DNA of 39,350 bases from an uncultured Oscillospiraceae bacterium (GTDB taxonomy: Bacteria > Bacillota > Clostridia > Oscillospirales > Oscillospiraceae), in contig CAJTPV010000029.1 of the NCBI GenBank assembly GCA_910578505.1, positions 1-39,350 on the forward strand, given 5' to 3'. The translations under genes and the position numbers were made by a program. Position 1 is the first letter of the stretch. Every line of letters begins with the position of its first letter. Shown here one piece after another: positions 6,147-14,520 of the stretch. A model generated the notes under the pieces. The model was not told the origin of the DNA. It saw only the letters and a program-made list of their open reading frames with translations, and did not search any database.

Positions 6147-7586
6147 ATGATGGAGGAATCGAAAAAAATCAAATGGTATGCACTGGCGACCATGGGATTT
6201 TCGACAGTATGGGGGTTTGGAAATGTTCTGAATGGGTTTATCTATTTTAACGGCGTTCAGGTCATCCTCAGCTGGGTCATCATGTTCGCGCTGTACTTTG
6301 TGCCCTATGCGCTGATGGTGGGCGAGCTGGGCTCCGCGTTCAAGAACGAGGGCGGCGGCGTCAGCTCGTGGCTCCATCAGACCACCAACGCCAAGCTGGC
6401 CTACTACGCCGGCTGGACCTATTGGGCCTGCCACATCACCTATATCGCCAGCAAGGGCAGCGGCGGACTGAAGGCCGTCAGCTGGGCCATTTTCCGCGAG
6501 GCGGAGACCTATGACGCCATCCCCACGATCTATATCCAGCTGGCCACCTTTGTCGTGCTGCTGCTGGGCTGCTTCATTGCCAGCCGGGGCATCAACCCGC
6601 TGAAAAAGCTGCTGACGCTGGCCGGGACGACCATGTTCATCATGTCGCTGATGTATATCGTCATGATGTTCGCCGCGCCGGCCATCAACCCCTCGGCGGA
6701 ATTTGTGAAGATGGACCTGAGCCTGAAGGGCCTGACGCCCACCTTCAACCTCACCTACTTTACGTCCCTGTCCATCCTGGTCTTCGCCGTGGGCGGCTGC
6801 GAGAAGATCTCTCCCTACGTCAACAAGGTGGAGAACCCCAGCAAGGGCTTCCCCAAGGGCATGATCGCCCTGGCCGGGATGGTGGTGGTCTGCGCCATCC
6901 TGGGCACGGTGGCCATGGGCATGATGTTTGACCCGGCGGACATCAACGCCAGCGACGAGGCCTTCAGCGCCTATGCCGCCAACGGCTCCTACTGGGCCTT
7001 CCAGCGCCTGGGCGAGTACTACCACATCGGGGACAGCCTGCTGATCGTCTACGCCCTGTGCAACGCCATCAACCAGTTTGCCATTCTCGTGCTGAGCATC
7101 GACGCGCCCCTGCGCATGCTGCTGGACAATGCGCACACCATCCAGTTTATCCCCAAGGCCCTGCAGAAGCGGAACAAGTACGGCATCCACAGCAACGGCA
7201 TCCTGATGGTCATGGTGCTGGCCGGGGCCATCATCCTGGTGCAGTCCTTCGTCCCCGGCGCCGCCGCGGTGCTGCGGCAGCTGACCAAGCTGAATTCTGT
7301 GTGTATGCCCATGCGGTATATGTGGGTGTTTGTGGCGTACCTGGCCCTGCGCAAGGCCATCAACACCATCCCGGCGGAGTACCGGTTTGTGAAAAACCAG
7401 GGCGTGGCCCGCTTCTTCGGCGCGTGGTGCTTTATCGTAACGGCGGCCTGCTGCATCATGGGCATGTACGATAAGGACCCGTTCACCTTCGCTCTGAACA
7501 TCATTACGCCCGTTGTCCTGACGCTGCTGGGCATCATCCTGCCGCAGATCGCCAAGCGGGAGCAGGCCCGGAACAACCGCAGATAA
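6147..7586 (+). CDS. APC-superfamily amino-acid permease (YjeM/glutamate-GABA antiporter-like)
   Basis: A 479-residue membrane protein with about twelve hydrophobic segments. The first segment (ATMGFSTVWGFGNVLNGFIYF) carries the Gly-rich substrate-gate region of APC transporters, and GELGSAFKNEGGGVSSWL is the conserved motif after TM2-TM3 in YjeM/GadC-type permeases. It probably imports or exchanges an amino acid at the cytoplasmic membrane; the substrate is unknown. The start at 6147 (MMEESKK) follows TTGGAGGG. It is followed by an aminopeptidase after 21 bp, so it likely belongs to a peptide and amino-acid use operon under the divergent GntR regulator. Confidence 0.88.
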   Translation: MMEESKKIKWYALATMGFSTVWGFGNVLNGFIYFNGVQVILSWVIMFALYFVPYALMVGELGSAFKNEGGGVSSWLHQTTNAKLAYYAGWTYWACHITYIASKGSGGLKAVSWAIFREAETYDAIPTIYIQLATFVVLLLGCFIASRGINPLKKLLTLAGTTMFIMSLMYIVMMFAAPAINPSAEFVKMDLSLKGLTPTFNLTYFTSLSILVFAVGGCEKISPYVNKVENPSKGFPKGMIALAGMVVVCAILGTVAMGMMFDPADINASDEAFSAYAANGSYWAFQRLGEYYHIGDSLLIVYALCNAINQFAILVLSIDAPLRMLLDNAHTIQFIPKALQKRNKYGIHSNGILMVMVLAGAIILVQSFVPGAAAVLRQLTKLNSVCMPMRYMWVFVAYLALRKAINTIPAEYRFVKNQGVARFFGAWCFIVTAACCIMGMYDKDPFTFALNIITPVVLTLLGIILPQIAKREQARNNRR

Positions 7587-7607
7587 GAAACAAGGAGGAT
7601 TTCTATC

Positions 7608-8924
7608 ATGTACAGACAATTAACGGAGGATATGCTGTCCTTTATTCAAAAGAATCCCACAGCGTTTCACACCATTGCCTCCCTGCAGTCCGCCCTGGAC
7701 GGCGCGGGCTTCCAGGAGCTGCTGGAGAGCGGCCCCTGGAAGCTGGAAAAGGGCCGGGGCTACTATGTCTGCCGCAACGGCTCCAGCATCGTCGCTTTCC
7801 GGCTGGGAACGGAGCTGGATGGCTACAGCTTCAACATCGCCGCCTCCCACAGCGATTCCCCAGTCTTCAAGGTCAAGGAAAAGGCGGAGCTGCGGGTCAA
7901 TGAGAAATACACCCGGCTCAACACCGAGGGCTACGGCGGCATGATCTGCAGCACCTGGCTGGACCGGCCCCTCTCCATCGCCGGGCGGGTCCTGGTGCGG
8001 GAGAGCGGCGGGACCATTGCCTCCCGCCTTGTCCATTTTGACCGGGACCTGGTGCTCATCCCCAATGTGGCCATCCACATGAACCGGGAGGTCAACGACG
8101 GCTTCAAGTTCAACAAACAGGTGGATATGCTCCCCCTGTTCGCCGGCCAGGAGGACGGAACGCTGCTGGAGCTGGTGGCGGAGGAGCTGGGCGTAGAGAA
8201 GGACAATATCCTGGGCAGCGACCTGTACCTTTACAACCGGGACCGCCCCGCCGTCTGGGGCCGCAATGGGGAGTTCGTGTCCTCCGGACGCCTGGACGAC
8301 CAGCAGTGCGCCTTTGCCGCGCTGAAGGGGTTCTTGGCCGGCCGCAGCGACAGGTCCGTCAACGTGATGGCCTGCTTTGACAACGAGGAGGTAGGCTCCG
8401 GCACCAAGCAGGGCGCGGCCTCCACCTTCCTGTACGACGTGCTCAGGCGGATCAATCTGGCCCTGGGCAAGGGTGAGGAGGACTATCTGCGGGCCCTGGC
8501 CTCCAGCTTCATGCTCAGCGGGGACAACGCCCACGCGGTCCACCCCAACCACCCGGAGCACACCGACGCCGGCAACTGCACCTATATGAACGAGGGCGTG
8601 GTGGTCAAGTCCCACGCCGGGCAGAAGTACACCAGCGACGGCATGAGCATCGCCGCGGTCCGGGAGCTGGCGGCCAGGGCGGAGGTGCCGCTGCAGTATT
8701 TCGCCAATCGCTCGGACAAGAACGGCGGCAGCACGCTGGGGAATATTGCCATGTCCCAGGTGTCCATGAAGTGCGTGGATATCGGTCTGCCCCAGCTGGC
8801 CATGCACTCCTGCTATGAGACGGCGGGGACGAAGGACACGTGGTATATGGTCCGGCTGATGACGGAGTTCTTCAGCAGCCATTTCGAGGAGACCGGCTCC
8901 GGCCAGCTGCGGATCACAAAATAA
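7608..8924 (+). CDS. M18 family aminopeptidase
   Basis: A 438-residue cytosolic zinc aminopeptidase of family M18. Metal and catalytic landmarks are visible: AASHSDSP (His81, Asp83), the segment CFDNEEVGSGTKQGA (Glu pair and the following Gly-rich turn), SGDNAHAVHPNH, and the late NRSDKNGGSTLG. Family members remove N-terminal residues from peptides, often acidic or neutral ones. It follows the permease by 21 bp with an AAGGAGG ribosome site, so the two are probably co-transcribed, linking amino-acid transport and peptide breakdown. The length matches the family. Confidence 0.94.
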   Translation: MYRQLTEDMLSFIQKNPTAFHTIASLQSALDGAGFQELLESGPWKLEKGRGYYVCRNGSSIVAFRLGTELDGYSFNIAASHSDSPVFKVKEKAELRVNEKYTRLNTEGYGGMICSTWLDRPLSIAGRVLVRESGGTIASRLVHFDRDLVLIPNVAIHMNREVNDGFKFNKQVDMLPLFAGQEDGTLLELVAEELGVEKDNILGSDLYLYNRDRPAVWGRNGEFVSSGRLDDQQCAFAALKGFLAGRSDRSVNVMACFDNEEVGSGTKQGAASTFLYDVLRRINLALGKGEEDYLRALASSFMLSGDNAHAVHPNHPEHTDAGNCTYMNEGVVVKSHAGQKYTSDGMSIAAVRELAARAEVPLQYFANRSDKNGGSTLGNIAMSQVSMKCVDIGLPQLAMHSCYETAGTKDTWYMVRLMTEFFSSHFEETGSGQLRITK

Positions 8925-8962
8925 ATCCTGTAGATTCCTCTGCCGGATTTTCATATTTCCTC

Positions 8963-8991
8963 TTGAACAATCAGGGAAATATTGGTACAAT
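8963..8991 (+). promoter_or_regulatory. Promoter of the phosphohexose mutase gene
   Basis: TTGAAC (8963-8968) and TACAAT (8986-8991), spacer 17 nt, about 70 nt before the mutase start. No terminator is obvious between the aminopeptidase and this promoter, so read-through is also possible. Confidence 0.65.
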
Positions 8992-9059
8992 AGTAAGCAG
9001 ATAATTCCCAGGGACCCCAGCATACCCCATAATCATACATTCAGGAGGAGAAGTAAGAG

Positions 9060-10787
9060 ATGGACTTCATGAAAGAGTACCAGAAATGGCTGGACAGCCC
9101 CGTCCTCACGGCGGCGGAGAAGGCGGAGCTGCAGGCAATCGCCAACGATTCCAAGGAGATCGAGAGCCGCTTCTATGGCCCCCTGGAGTTCGGCACCGCC
9201 GGACTGCGCGGCACCATGGCCGTGGGCCTCCACCACATGAACATCCATGTGGTGCGCCACACCACCCAGGCCTTTGCCAACGTCATCGCCGCCGAGGGCG
9301 AGAAGGCACGGGAGCGGGGCGTGGCCATCTGCATGGACTGCCGCCTCAACGGCATGGACTACTCCAGGGGCGCTGCCGAGGTGTTCGCCGCCAACGGCAT
9401 CAAGGTCCGCATCTTTGAGTCCCTGCGGCCCACCCCGGAGCTGAGCTTCGCCGTGCGCTACTACGGCTGCCAGGCCGGCATCAACGTCACCGCCAGCCAC
9501 AACCCCAAGGAGTACAACGGCTACAAGGTCTACTGGGAGGACGGCGCCCAGCTGCCCCCCCAGCACGCCTCCGCCATTGCCAAGGAGCTGGAGAAGATCG
9601 ACATCTTTACCGGCATCAAGTCCATGCCCTATGACGAGGCCGTCAAGGCCGGCATGATCACCGTCATGGGCGAGGAGACCGACGAGGCGTTCCTGAAGGA
9701 AGTGATGGCGATGGTCACCGATCCCACGGTGATCCCCAAGGTGGCCGACACCTTCAAGCTGGTCTATACGCCCTTCCACGGCTGCGGCCACAAGCTGGTG
9801 CCCGAGGCCCTGAAGCGGGCCGGCATCAAGCACCTGCTGTGCGAGCCGGAGCAGATGAAGATCGACGGCAACTTCCCCACCGTGGCCTCCCCCAACCCGG
9901 AGAACCCGGAGGGCTTCTATCTGGCCGTGGAGCTGGCGAAGAAGAACGACGTGGCCTTCATCCTGGGTACCGACCCGGACAGCGACCGGGTGGGCATCAT
10001 GGTCCGGGACAAGGACGGCGAGTACAAGGTCATGACCGGCAACCAGACCGGCGTGGTGCTGCTGGACTACGTGCTGGGCGCGCTGCAGCGCACCGGCAAG
10101 CTGCCCGCCAACGCCGTGGCCCTGAAGACCATCGTCACCACCGAGATGGCCAAGGCCGTGGCCGAGAGCTACGGGGCCAAGTGCTATGACACCTTCACCG
10201 GCTTCAAGTTCATCGCCGAGAAGAAGAACGCCCTGGAGTCCACCGGCGAGGGCAAGGTGCTCCTGTCCTACGAGGAGAGCTACGGCTACATGGCCGGCGA
10301 CTACGTCCGGGACAAGGACGCCGTCACCGCCTCCCTGCTGCTGACGGAGATGGCCGCCTACTATGCCGACAAGGGCATGACGGTCCTGGAGGCCCTCCAG
10401 GAGCTGTACAACAAGCACGGCTGGTACGGCGAGAAGACCCACAACCTGGTCATGCCCGGCCTGGGCGGCCTGGCGGATATGGCCAAGCTGATGAAGAGCC
10501 TGCGGGAGACGCCCCCGGCGGAGATCAGCGGCGTGAAGGTGGTCCAGTTCAAGGACTACGCCGACGGCAGCGTCACCGATCTGGCCACCGGCGCGAAGAG
10601 CACCATGGAGCTGAGCGGGTCCAACGTGCTGCGCTTCGAGATGGCGGACGGCACGTCTGTCATCGTCCGGCCCTCCGGCACGGAGCCGAAGGTCAAGGTG
10701 TACGTGCTCACCAAGGGCGCGGACGCCGCCGGGCGTGACGCCAACCTGAAGAAGTACGCCGACTGGGTGGAGACGCTGAAGAAGTAA
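9060..10787 (+). CDS. pgcA: Phosphoglucomutase/phosphomannomutase (alpha-D-phosphohexomutase)
   Basis: A 575-residue four-domain phosphohexomutase that interconverts hexose 1- and 6-phosphates. The phospho-serine loop is VTASHNPKEYNGYK with Ser146. The Mg2+ loop is GTDPDSDR (D305, D307, D309). The sugar-binding loop is LSYEESYGY and the phosphate-contact loop near the C-terminus is RPSGTEPKVKVY. The length fits the PgcA-type group of Firmicutes, longer than ManB/AlgC. It likely feeds glucose 1-phosphate or mannose 1-phosphate into envelope or storage polysaccharides; substrate preference cannot be read from sequence. A good AGGAGG lies upstream of the ATG. Confidence 0.94.
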   Translation: MDFMKEYQKWLDSPVLTAAEKAELQAIANDSKEIESRFYGPLEFGTAGLRGTMAVGLHHMNIHVVRHTTQAFANVIAAEGEKARERGVAICMDCRLNGMDYSRGAAEVFAANGIKVRIFESLRPTPELSFAVRYYGCQAGINVTASHNPKEYNGYKVYWEDGAQLPPQHASAIAKELEKIDIFTGIKSMPYDEAVKAGMITVMGEETDEAFLKEVMAMVTDPTVIPKVADTFKLVYTPFHGCGHKLVPEALKRAGIKHLLCEPEQMKIDGNFPTVASPNPENPEGFYLAVELAKKNDVAFILGTDPDSDRVGIMVRDKDGEYKVMTGNQTGVVLLDYVLGALQRTGKLPANAVALKTIVTTEMAKAVAESYGAKCYDTFTGFKFIAEKKNALESTGEGKVLLSYEESYGYMAGDYVRDKDAVTASLLLTEMAAYYADKGMTVLEALQELYNKHGWYGEKTHNLVMPGLGGLADMAKLMKSLRETPPAEISGVKVVQFKDYADGSVTDLATGAKSTMELSGSNVLRFEMADGTSVIVRPSGTEPKVKVYVLTKGADAAGRDANLKKYADWVETLKK

Positions 10788-10800
10788 ATCATAGGATGCA

Positions 10801-10833
10801 AAACACCCCTGCTCTGTTTGGGCAGGGGTGTTT
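10801..10833 (+). terminator. Hairpin after the mutase gene
   Basis: A 12-bp stem, AAACACCCCTGC (10801-10812) with GCAGGGGTGTTT (10822-10833), 13 nt past the stop codon. The T-run is only the three stem bases, so termination may be partial and allow some read-through into the HicB-like gene. Confidence 0.7.
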
Positions 10834-10871
10834 GCAGATGGAGCAGAAAAATGAGCCAAGAGGTGACGTGC

Positions 10872-11078
10872 ATGAAATATGAGATCATTCTCTATTGGAG
10901 TGAAGAAGATCATGCCTATATCGCTGAGGTTCCGGAGCTGGCAGGCTGTATGGCTGACGGCCCTACGGCTGGTGAGGCGCTGCGTAATGTGGAATTGATT
11001 GCCCAGGAGTGGATTGAGACGGCACAGGCGCTGGGCCGTCCGGTCCCGGCGCCGCGCGGACGGCTGAAATATGCGTGA
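10872..11078 (+). CDS. HicB-like small protein (orphan antitoxin-type)
   Basis: A 68-residue protein with the HicB/UPF0150 fold pattern: a short beta strand (KYEIILYWSEED), the signature AYIAEVPELAGCMADGPTAGEALRN, and a helix ending in a GRPVPAPRG tail. In toxin-antitoxin pairs HicB neutralises the HicA mRNA endonuclease. No HicA-like gene (short dsRBD-like protein) is next to it on either strand, so it is solitary. Solitary HicB domains can be regulators or remnants. The ATG at 10872 was chosen for AGAGGTG six nt upstream; an ATG at 10851 would add seven residues. Confidence 0.82.
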   Translation: MKYEIILYWSEEDHAYIAEVPELAGCMADGPTAGEALRNVELIAQEWIETAQALGRPVPAPRGRLKYA

Positions 11079-11098
11079 CGCCGGGAATGGCGAGACAA

Positions 11099-11140
11099 GG
11101 GTTGGAGGTTCCCACATGAGGAAGCCTCCAGCCCGTTTTT
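11099..11140 (+). terminator. Intrinsic terminator after the HicB-like gene
   Basis: A 10-bp stem GGGTTGGAGG (11099-11108) with CCTCCAGCCC (11125-11134), one G-T pair, followed by G and TTTTT. It is a classical rho-independent terminator and isolates the downstream PadR operon. Confidence 0.85.
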
Positions 11141-11195
11141 GTATGTGCGCCAGAATCAGCCGCAAAAACCTCTTCTCCTTATCATAAAATCCCCC

Positions 11196-11250
11196 TTGAC
11201 TTTCTCGATTATCGAGTTTATAATAAGAACACAAGAACTCGATAATCGAG
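11196..11250 (+). promoter_or_regulatory. padR promoter with two palindromic operators
   Basis: TTGACT (11196-11201) and TATAAT (11219-11224) have a 17-nt spacer. The 13-bp palindrome CTCGATTATCGAG (11204-11216) sits inside the spacer, and CTCGATAATCGAG (11238-11250) lies just after the expected start point. The two centres are 34 bp apart. Occupation of both by a dimeric regulator would block RNA polymerase, so the PadR gene downstream is probably self-repressed. The binding assignment is inferred from position. Confidence 0.82.
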
Positions 11251-11266
11251 AAAGCGAGGGGGAGCA

Positions 11267-11590
11267 ATGCCCAGAGAGCGATTCAAAACCCTGACAGAGC
11301 AGATGTTTTATATATTGCTCTGCCTGCACAGGGAGTGCCGGGGGGTGGACATCCTGGAAATGGTCCGCAAGCTGACAGAGGGCCGGGTCAACATTGGCTC
11401 CGGGACGCTCTACGACCTGCTGGAGCAGTTTATCAAGGAGGGGGCCATCGAGGAGACCAAGTCCGAGGGCCGCCGCCGCAGCTACATCATCACAGAGAAG
11501 GGCCGGCAGATGCTGGATAAGGAATACCGGCGGCTGTTGAGCCAGGCGGCTGATTACAACCGCATTCTTGGAAAGGACGTGTCACCATGA
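11267..11590 (+). CDS. PadR family transcriptional regulator
   Basis: A 107-residue PadR-type winged helix protein (PF03551-like) with TLTEQMFYILLCLHRECRGVDI as the first helices, the recognition region GTLYDLLEQFIKEGAIEE, and the wing GRRRSYIITEKGRQML. The C-terminal helix is short, as in the small PadR-s2 group. The stop codon overlaps the start of the DUF2812 gene (ATGA), a translational coupling typical of PadR-DUF2812 pairs in Firmicutes. Such regulators usually repress membrane-stress or transporter genes and their own operon. The ligand is unknown. Confidence 0.93.
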   Translation: MPRERFKTLTEQMFYILLCLHRECRGVDILEMVRKLTEGRVNIGSGTLYDLLEQFIKEGAIEETKSEGRRRSYIITEKGRQMLDKEYRRLLSQAADYNRILGKDVSP

Positions 11591-12981
11591 AAGAGATCAG
11601 ACGGTGCTTCTGCAGCTTTTCCTTTTATGACCAGCAGGCCATTCAGGAAAAGCTGGAGGATATGGCGGAAAGAGGATGGATGCTGGAAAAACCGGGAGGA
11701 GCCCTGTGGACGTACAGGCGCATGGAGCCGAAAAAGCTCCGGTTCTGCGTGACCTATTTTCCCGGCGCGTCAGACTTTGACCCCGGCCCCACGGAGGGCG
11801 AGCTGATCAAAATCGACTACTGCCGCCAGGACGGGTGGGAGCTGGTGACACGCTGGGGAGTCATGCAGATCTTCTGCACCGAGAAGCTGGACGCCGTTCC
11901 CATTGAAACGGAGCCGGCGGCGCAGGTGGAAAATCTCCGCCGGTCCATGAGAAAGAGCGTGCTCCTTCCGCAGGCGATCCTCTGCGTGACGTTTTTGCTG
12001 AATATTGTCCTGCGGGTTTCCCTCCTCTGGATCCGGGACCCGGTGGACGCGCTCTCCGACCCGTTGGAGCTCTATAGCGTTGCGATGTTCGGCGCATTGA
12101 TGTTAGCCGGCCTCCACGAGATCTGGTTTTATTTTCACTGGGGCAGGAAAGCGCGGATGGCCGCCCAAAATGACGGGGTGTTCCTGCCCATAAAAAGCAG
12201 GCCGGTGGCCAGCTGGGTGCTGCTGGCGTTCTCCACGCTGTTCCTGCTTCTGGTTTGCAGAAGACTGTCCGGGGGGGTTGGATTTATCCTATCGTATCTC
12301 TGTGCCCTGCTCCTGATGATTGTGATCGTGAATCTCATTAAGAAATATTTGAAAAAGCGAGGCGTTTCCAGGAATGTCAACCGTGCGATCTCCTTTGGCA
12401 GTATTTTCCTGTTGACCTTCCTCCTGCTGGGGGGTATGACCGCCTCTATTATCTGGGGCAGGGTACATTTCGGCAGCGGAAAAGACGTGGTGAGGACCTA
12501 TGACCTGTATGGGAGAACGATAGAAATCTACAACGACCCGCTGCCGCTGGAGATTGAGGACCTGGCCGGTGTGAGCGCGCAGTGGAGCAAGGAGGCCGAC
12601 CGCCGGGAGACGTTCCTGATCGCCAGGACCGAATACCGCCAGTACGCCGTTCCTATAGGGGAGAACGACGGGGTGGACGAGCGCGAATTGGAGTACACCG
12701 TCACAGAGGCAAAGTGGGACTTTCTCCATGACTTCGTCAAGCGGGCGGTCCTGAACGCCCGGCAGGACGAGATCAACGGCGACTCTGTGTTTATTGACCA
12801 CTATGAACCGGCGGACGCCTCCGTCTGGAACGCGGATGCCGCCTATCAGCGCCATTGGAACGGCTATGTGATGGATACCTATCTGATTTTCTGGGGAGAG
12901 CGCATTGTGGAGGTCAGATTCTCCTGGGAACCCACGCCGGAACAGCTTGCCATTGCCGCTGCAAAGTTAGAGAACTGTTGA
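11587..12981 (+). CDS. DUF2812 membrane protein
   Basis: A 464-residue protein. The N-terminal cytosolic part (to about residue 115) has the DUF2812 pattern FYDQQAIQEKLEDMAERGWML...YRRMEPKKLRFCVTYFP. Then come about five hydrophobic segments, for example LLPQAILCVTFLLNIVLRV, WVLLAFSTLFLLLVC and SFGSIFLLTFLLLGG. The C-terminal 150 residues appear extracytoplasmic or soluble and have no recognised motif. The function of DUF2812 is unknown; it nearly always pairs with PadR, so it is probably the effector or sensor partner of the upstream regulator. The 4-bp overlap supports a two-gene operon. Confidence 0.88.
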   Translation: MKEIRRCFCSFSFYDQQAIQEKLEDMAERGWMLEKPGGALWTYRRMEPKKLRFCVTYFPGASDFDPGPTEGELIKIDYCRQDGWELVTRWGVMQIFCTEKLDAVPIETEPAAQVENLRRSMRKSVLLPQAILCVTFLLNIVLRVSLLWIRDPVDALSDPLELYSVAMFGALMLAGLHEIWFYFHWGRKARMAAQNDGVFLPIKSRPVASWVLLAFSTLFLLLVCRRLSGGVGFILSYLCALLLMIVIVNLIKKYLKKRGVSRNVNRAISFGSIFLLTFLLLGGMTASIIWGRVHFGSGKDVVRTYDLYGRTIEIYNDPLPLEIEDLAGVSAQWSKEADRRETFLIARTEYRQYAVPIGENDGVDERELEYTVTEAKWDFLHDFVKRAVLNARQDEINGDSVFIDHYEPADASVWNADAAYQRHWNGYVMDTYLIFWGERIVEVRFSWEPTPEQLAIAAAKLENC

Positions 12982-12991
12982 ACAGAGTACA

Positions 12992-13030
12992 AAACGATTC
13001 CCCCTGTCCTTTGACAGAGGGAATCGTTTA
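12992..13030. terminator. Bidirectional terminator between convergent genes
   Basis: A stem of about 17 bp with one mismatch: AAACGATTC... (12992-13008) pairs with ...GAATCGTTT (13013-13029), with a 4-nt loop. T-rich sequence follows on both strands (TTTAT on plus, GTTTTG on minus). It separates the DUF2812 gene from the convergent HExxH gene. Confidence 0.82.
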
Positions 13031-13047
13031 TACCGGTTGTACCTGCG

Positions 13048-13803
13048 TCATCCCAACACGGAAGCCGCGTTCTTTTCGTCCTCTTCGCCCTCCTGGGCCG
13101 GGTCTTCCACCGGCTCATGGTTGGCCTTGGTGACGGTCCGGGTCTCGCCGCCGGAGATGTACACCTTCCCGCACTCCGGGCAGATGTCCGTGTGCAGCGT
13201 CACGCTCTGGCTGACCACCTTCCGGTCCTCCCGCTGGGCCTTGGCCTGCTCGTGGACCACATGCTCCATCTCGTGGCCCCGCACCGCGGAGGCCACCTGC
13301 TCCGGCTTGATGTTGGTGGGGGTCTGGAAGGACACGCTCATGTCGTCGGAGCCGTCCTGATACTTGCGCTTCTCGCAGGTCTCGCACTCCCCCTCCTCCA
13401 AAGCCTCCTGGACAGCCTCCGCGCCCTGGGCCTCTCCGTCGAGACCGGGCGCCGCCGCTGCATCTCCGCCGGGGGCTGCCGCATCGTCCTCATAGGGCCG
13501 GATGCGCATGCGCACCGCCATCTCCGCCGGGTCCGCCCCCTGGCGGATGTTCAGCGGCAGGTCGATTCCCGCCGGCTGGGCGTCCGGATTTACCCTCTTG
13601 ACCGGGTCCACCGGCTGCACCGGCGTCCCCAGGCCGGAGGACCGCCCCAGGGTCCAATTGCCGGAGGCTCCGCCGGTCCGGGGGGCCTCCGGGGCCTGCT
13701 GGGTCCGGGGAAGCGCCCCCTGGGTCCGGGCAGCGTTCCGGTACAGGTTCATATTCATATAATATGTAGAGTAGGAGCTGACTCCAGAAATTCCGCCTAA
13801 CAT
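13048..13803 (-). CDS. SprA-like putative zinc metalloprotease (HExxH)
   Basis: A 251-residue protein. Residues 1-135 are a low-complexity Pro/Ala/Gly-rich region. The C-terminal domain starts with CxxC (C140, C143) in CETCEKRKYQDGS, then SVSFQTPTNIKPEQVASAV, then HEMEH (H177-H181), a match to HExxH. A second CxxC (C208, C211) lies in ICPECGKVYISGGETRTVT. This is the layout of the SprA-related family (PF12118-like), whose activity is not established. The two CxxC pairs may bind structural zinc. It follows the PilZ gene by 52 bp with a GAGGTGA ribosome site, so both probably form an operon beside the flagellar late genes. A role in motility or surface processing is only inferred from location. 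Confidence 0.78.
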   Translation of the reverse strand: MLGGISGVSSYSTYYMNMNLYRNAARTQGALPRTQQAPEAPRTGGASGNWTLGRSSGLGTPVQPVDPVKRVNPDAQPAGIDLPLNIRQGADPAEMAVRMRIRPYEDDAAAPGGDAAAAPGLDGEAQGAEAVQEALEEGECETCEKRKYQDGSDDMSVSFQTPTNIKPEQVASAVRGHEMEHVVHEQAKAQREDRKVVSQSVTLHTDICPECGKVYISGGETRTVTKANHEPVEDPAQEGEEDEKNAASVLG

Positions 13804-13855
13804 ATCTCTTTCACCTCATATGACAGTTCATCGTATTGATTGGGACCATGCCGCC

Positions 13856-14494
13856 TTACATCCGGCTCTTCCGCCGGCGCTCCTCGCGGAAGACAAAGTT
13901 GCGCAGCTGGTTCTCCGCCCGGGCCGACAGGCACACGAACTTGCAGCCATAGCCGTATAGGGGCTGGTTGGGCCGCTCGGTCAGGTCCTCCACCCGCAGG
14001 ATGCGCGCCATCAGATCCAGCTTCTCCCCCGTCTCCCGGAACTCGAACTCGATCTCCCGCCCGGCGCTGAGGCTCAGGTCCGTGCTGACATACACGCCGC
14101 CGGCGCTGATGTTCTTCACCGTGGCCGGCCAGCCCTTCAGAGGAATGTAGAGGTCCCCCGGCCTGCGCTCCGCGTGGAGCATCACCGGCACGCTGGTGGG
14201 CACCTTCACGTCCAGCCGCCGCTGCAGCTGCTCCAGGGTCTCCCGGATGTCGCAGCGCAGCGACACCATGTCCTCCGGCAGCTCCATCGGCGACGACAGC
14301 ACGCACCGGCATGTCAGCACGCCCAGCGCGGCGTCGTAAAATTTGACCGTATAGTAGGCGTCGCCGCCGGCCCGCACCGACCGCGGCACCGTGAGCAGGA
14401 CGCCCCCCGTGGGCCCGGCTGTCACGCCGGCCTCGCAGAGCAGCTGCTCCCCCTGGTACAGCTCCGCCTTCTTGCATTGCTCTAAGTTTACCAT
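13856..14494 (-). CDS. PilZ-domain protein (YcgR/flagellar brake-like)
   Basis: A 212-residue protein with an N-terminal YcgR-N-like beta domain (about 1-88) and a C-terminal PilZ domain (about 90-205). The PilZ core shows the conserved N/D-x-S-x-x-G element as NISAGG (128-133), preceded by an RR pair at 92-93. The canonical RxxxR second arginine is a lysine (R93-LDV-K97). YcgR-type proteins bind cyclic di-GMP and slow the flagellar motor. AAAGGAG stands upstream of the ATG. It is divergent from the flgM operon and is followed by the HExxH gene, so it is probably part of motility control. Ligand binding with the Lys substitution is uncertain. Confidence 0.85.
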   Translation of the reverse strand: MVNLEQCKKAELYQGEQLLCEAGVTAGPTGGVLLTVPRSVRAGGDAYYTVKFYDAALGVLTCRCVLSSPMELPEDMVSLRCDIRETLEQLQRRLDVKVPTSVPVMLHAERRPGDLYIPLKGWPATVKNISAGGVYVSTDLSLSAGREIEFEFRETGEKLDLMARILRVEDLTERPNQPLYGYGCKFVCLSARAENQLRNFVFREERRRKSRM

Positions 14495-14520
14495 CCCGGC
14501 ACTCCTTTTTGGCTGGATTC

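Noticed and set aside
9033..11267. A 744-codon open frame on the minus strand opposite the mutase gene
   Set aside because: It is antisense to a clear phosphohexomutase, has a His/Gly/Leu-rich shadow composition, and spans a terminator and another gene.
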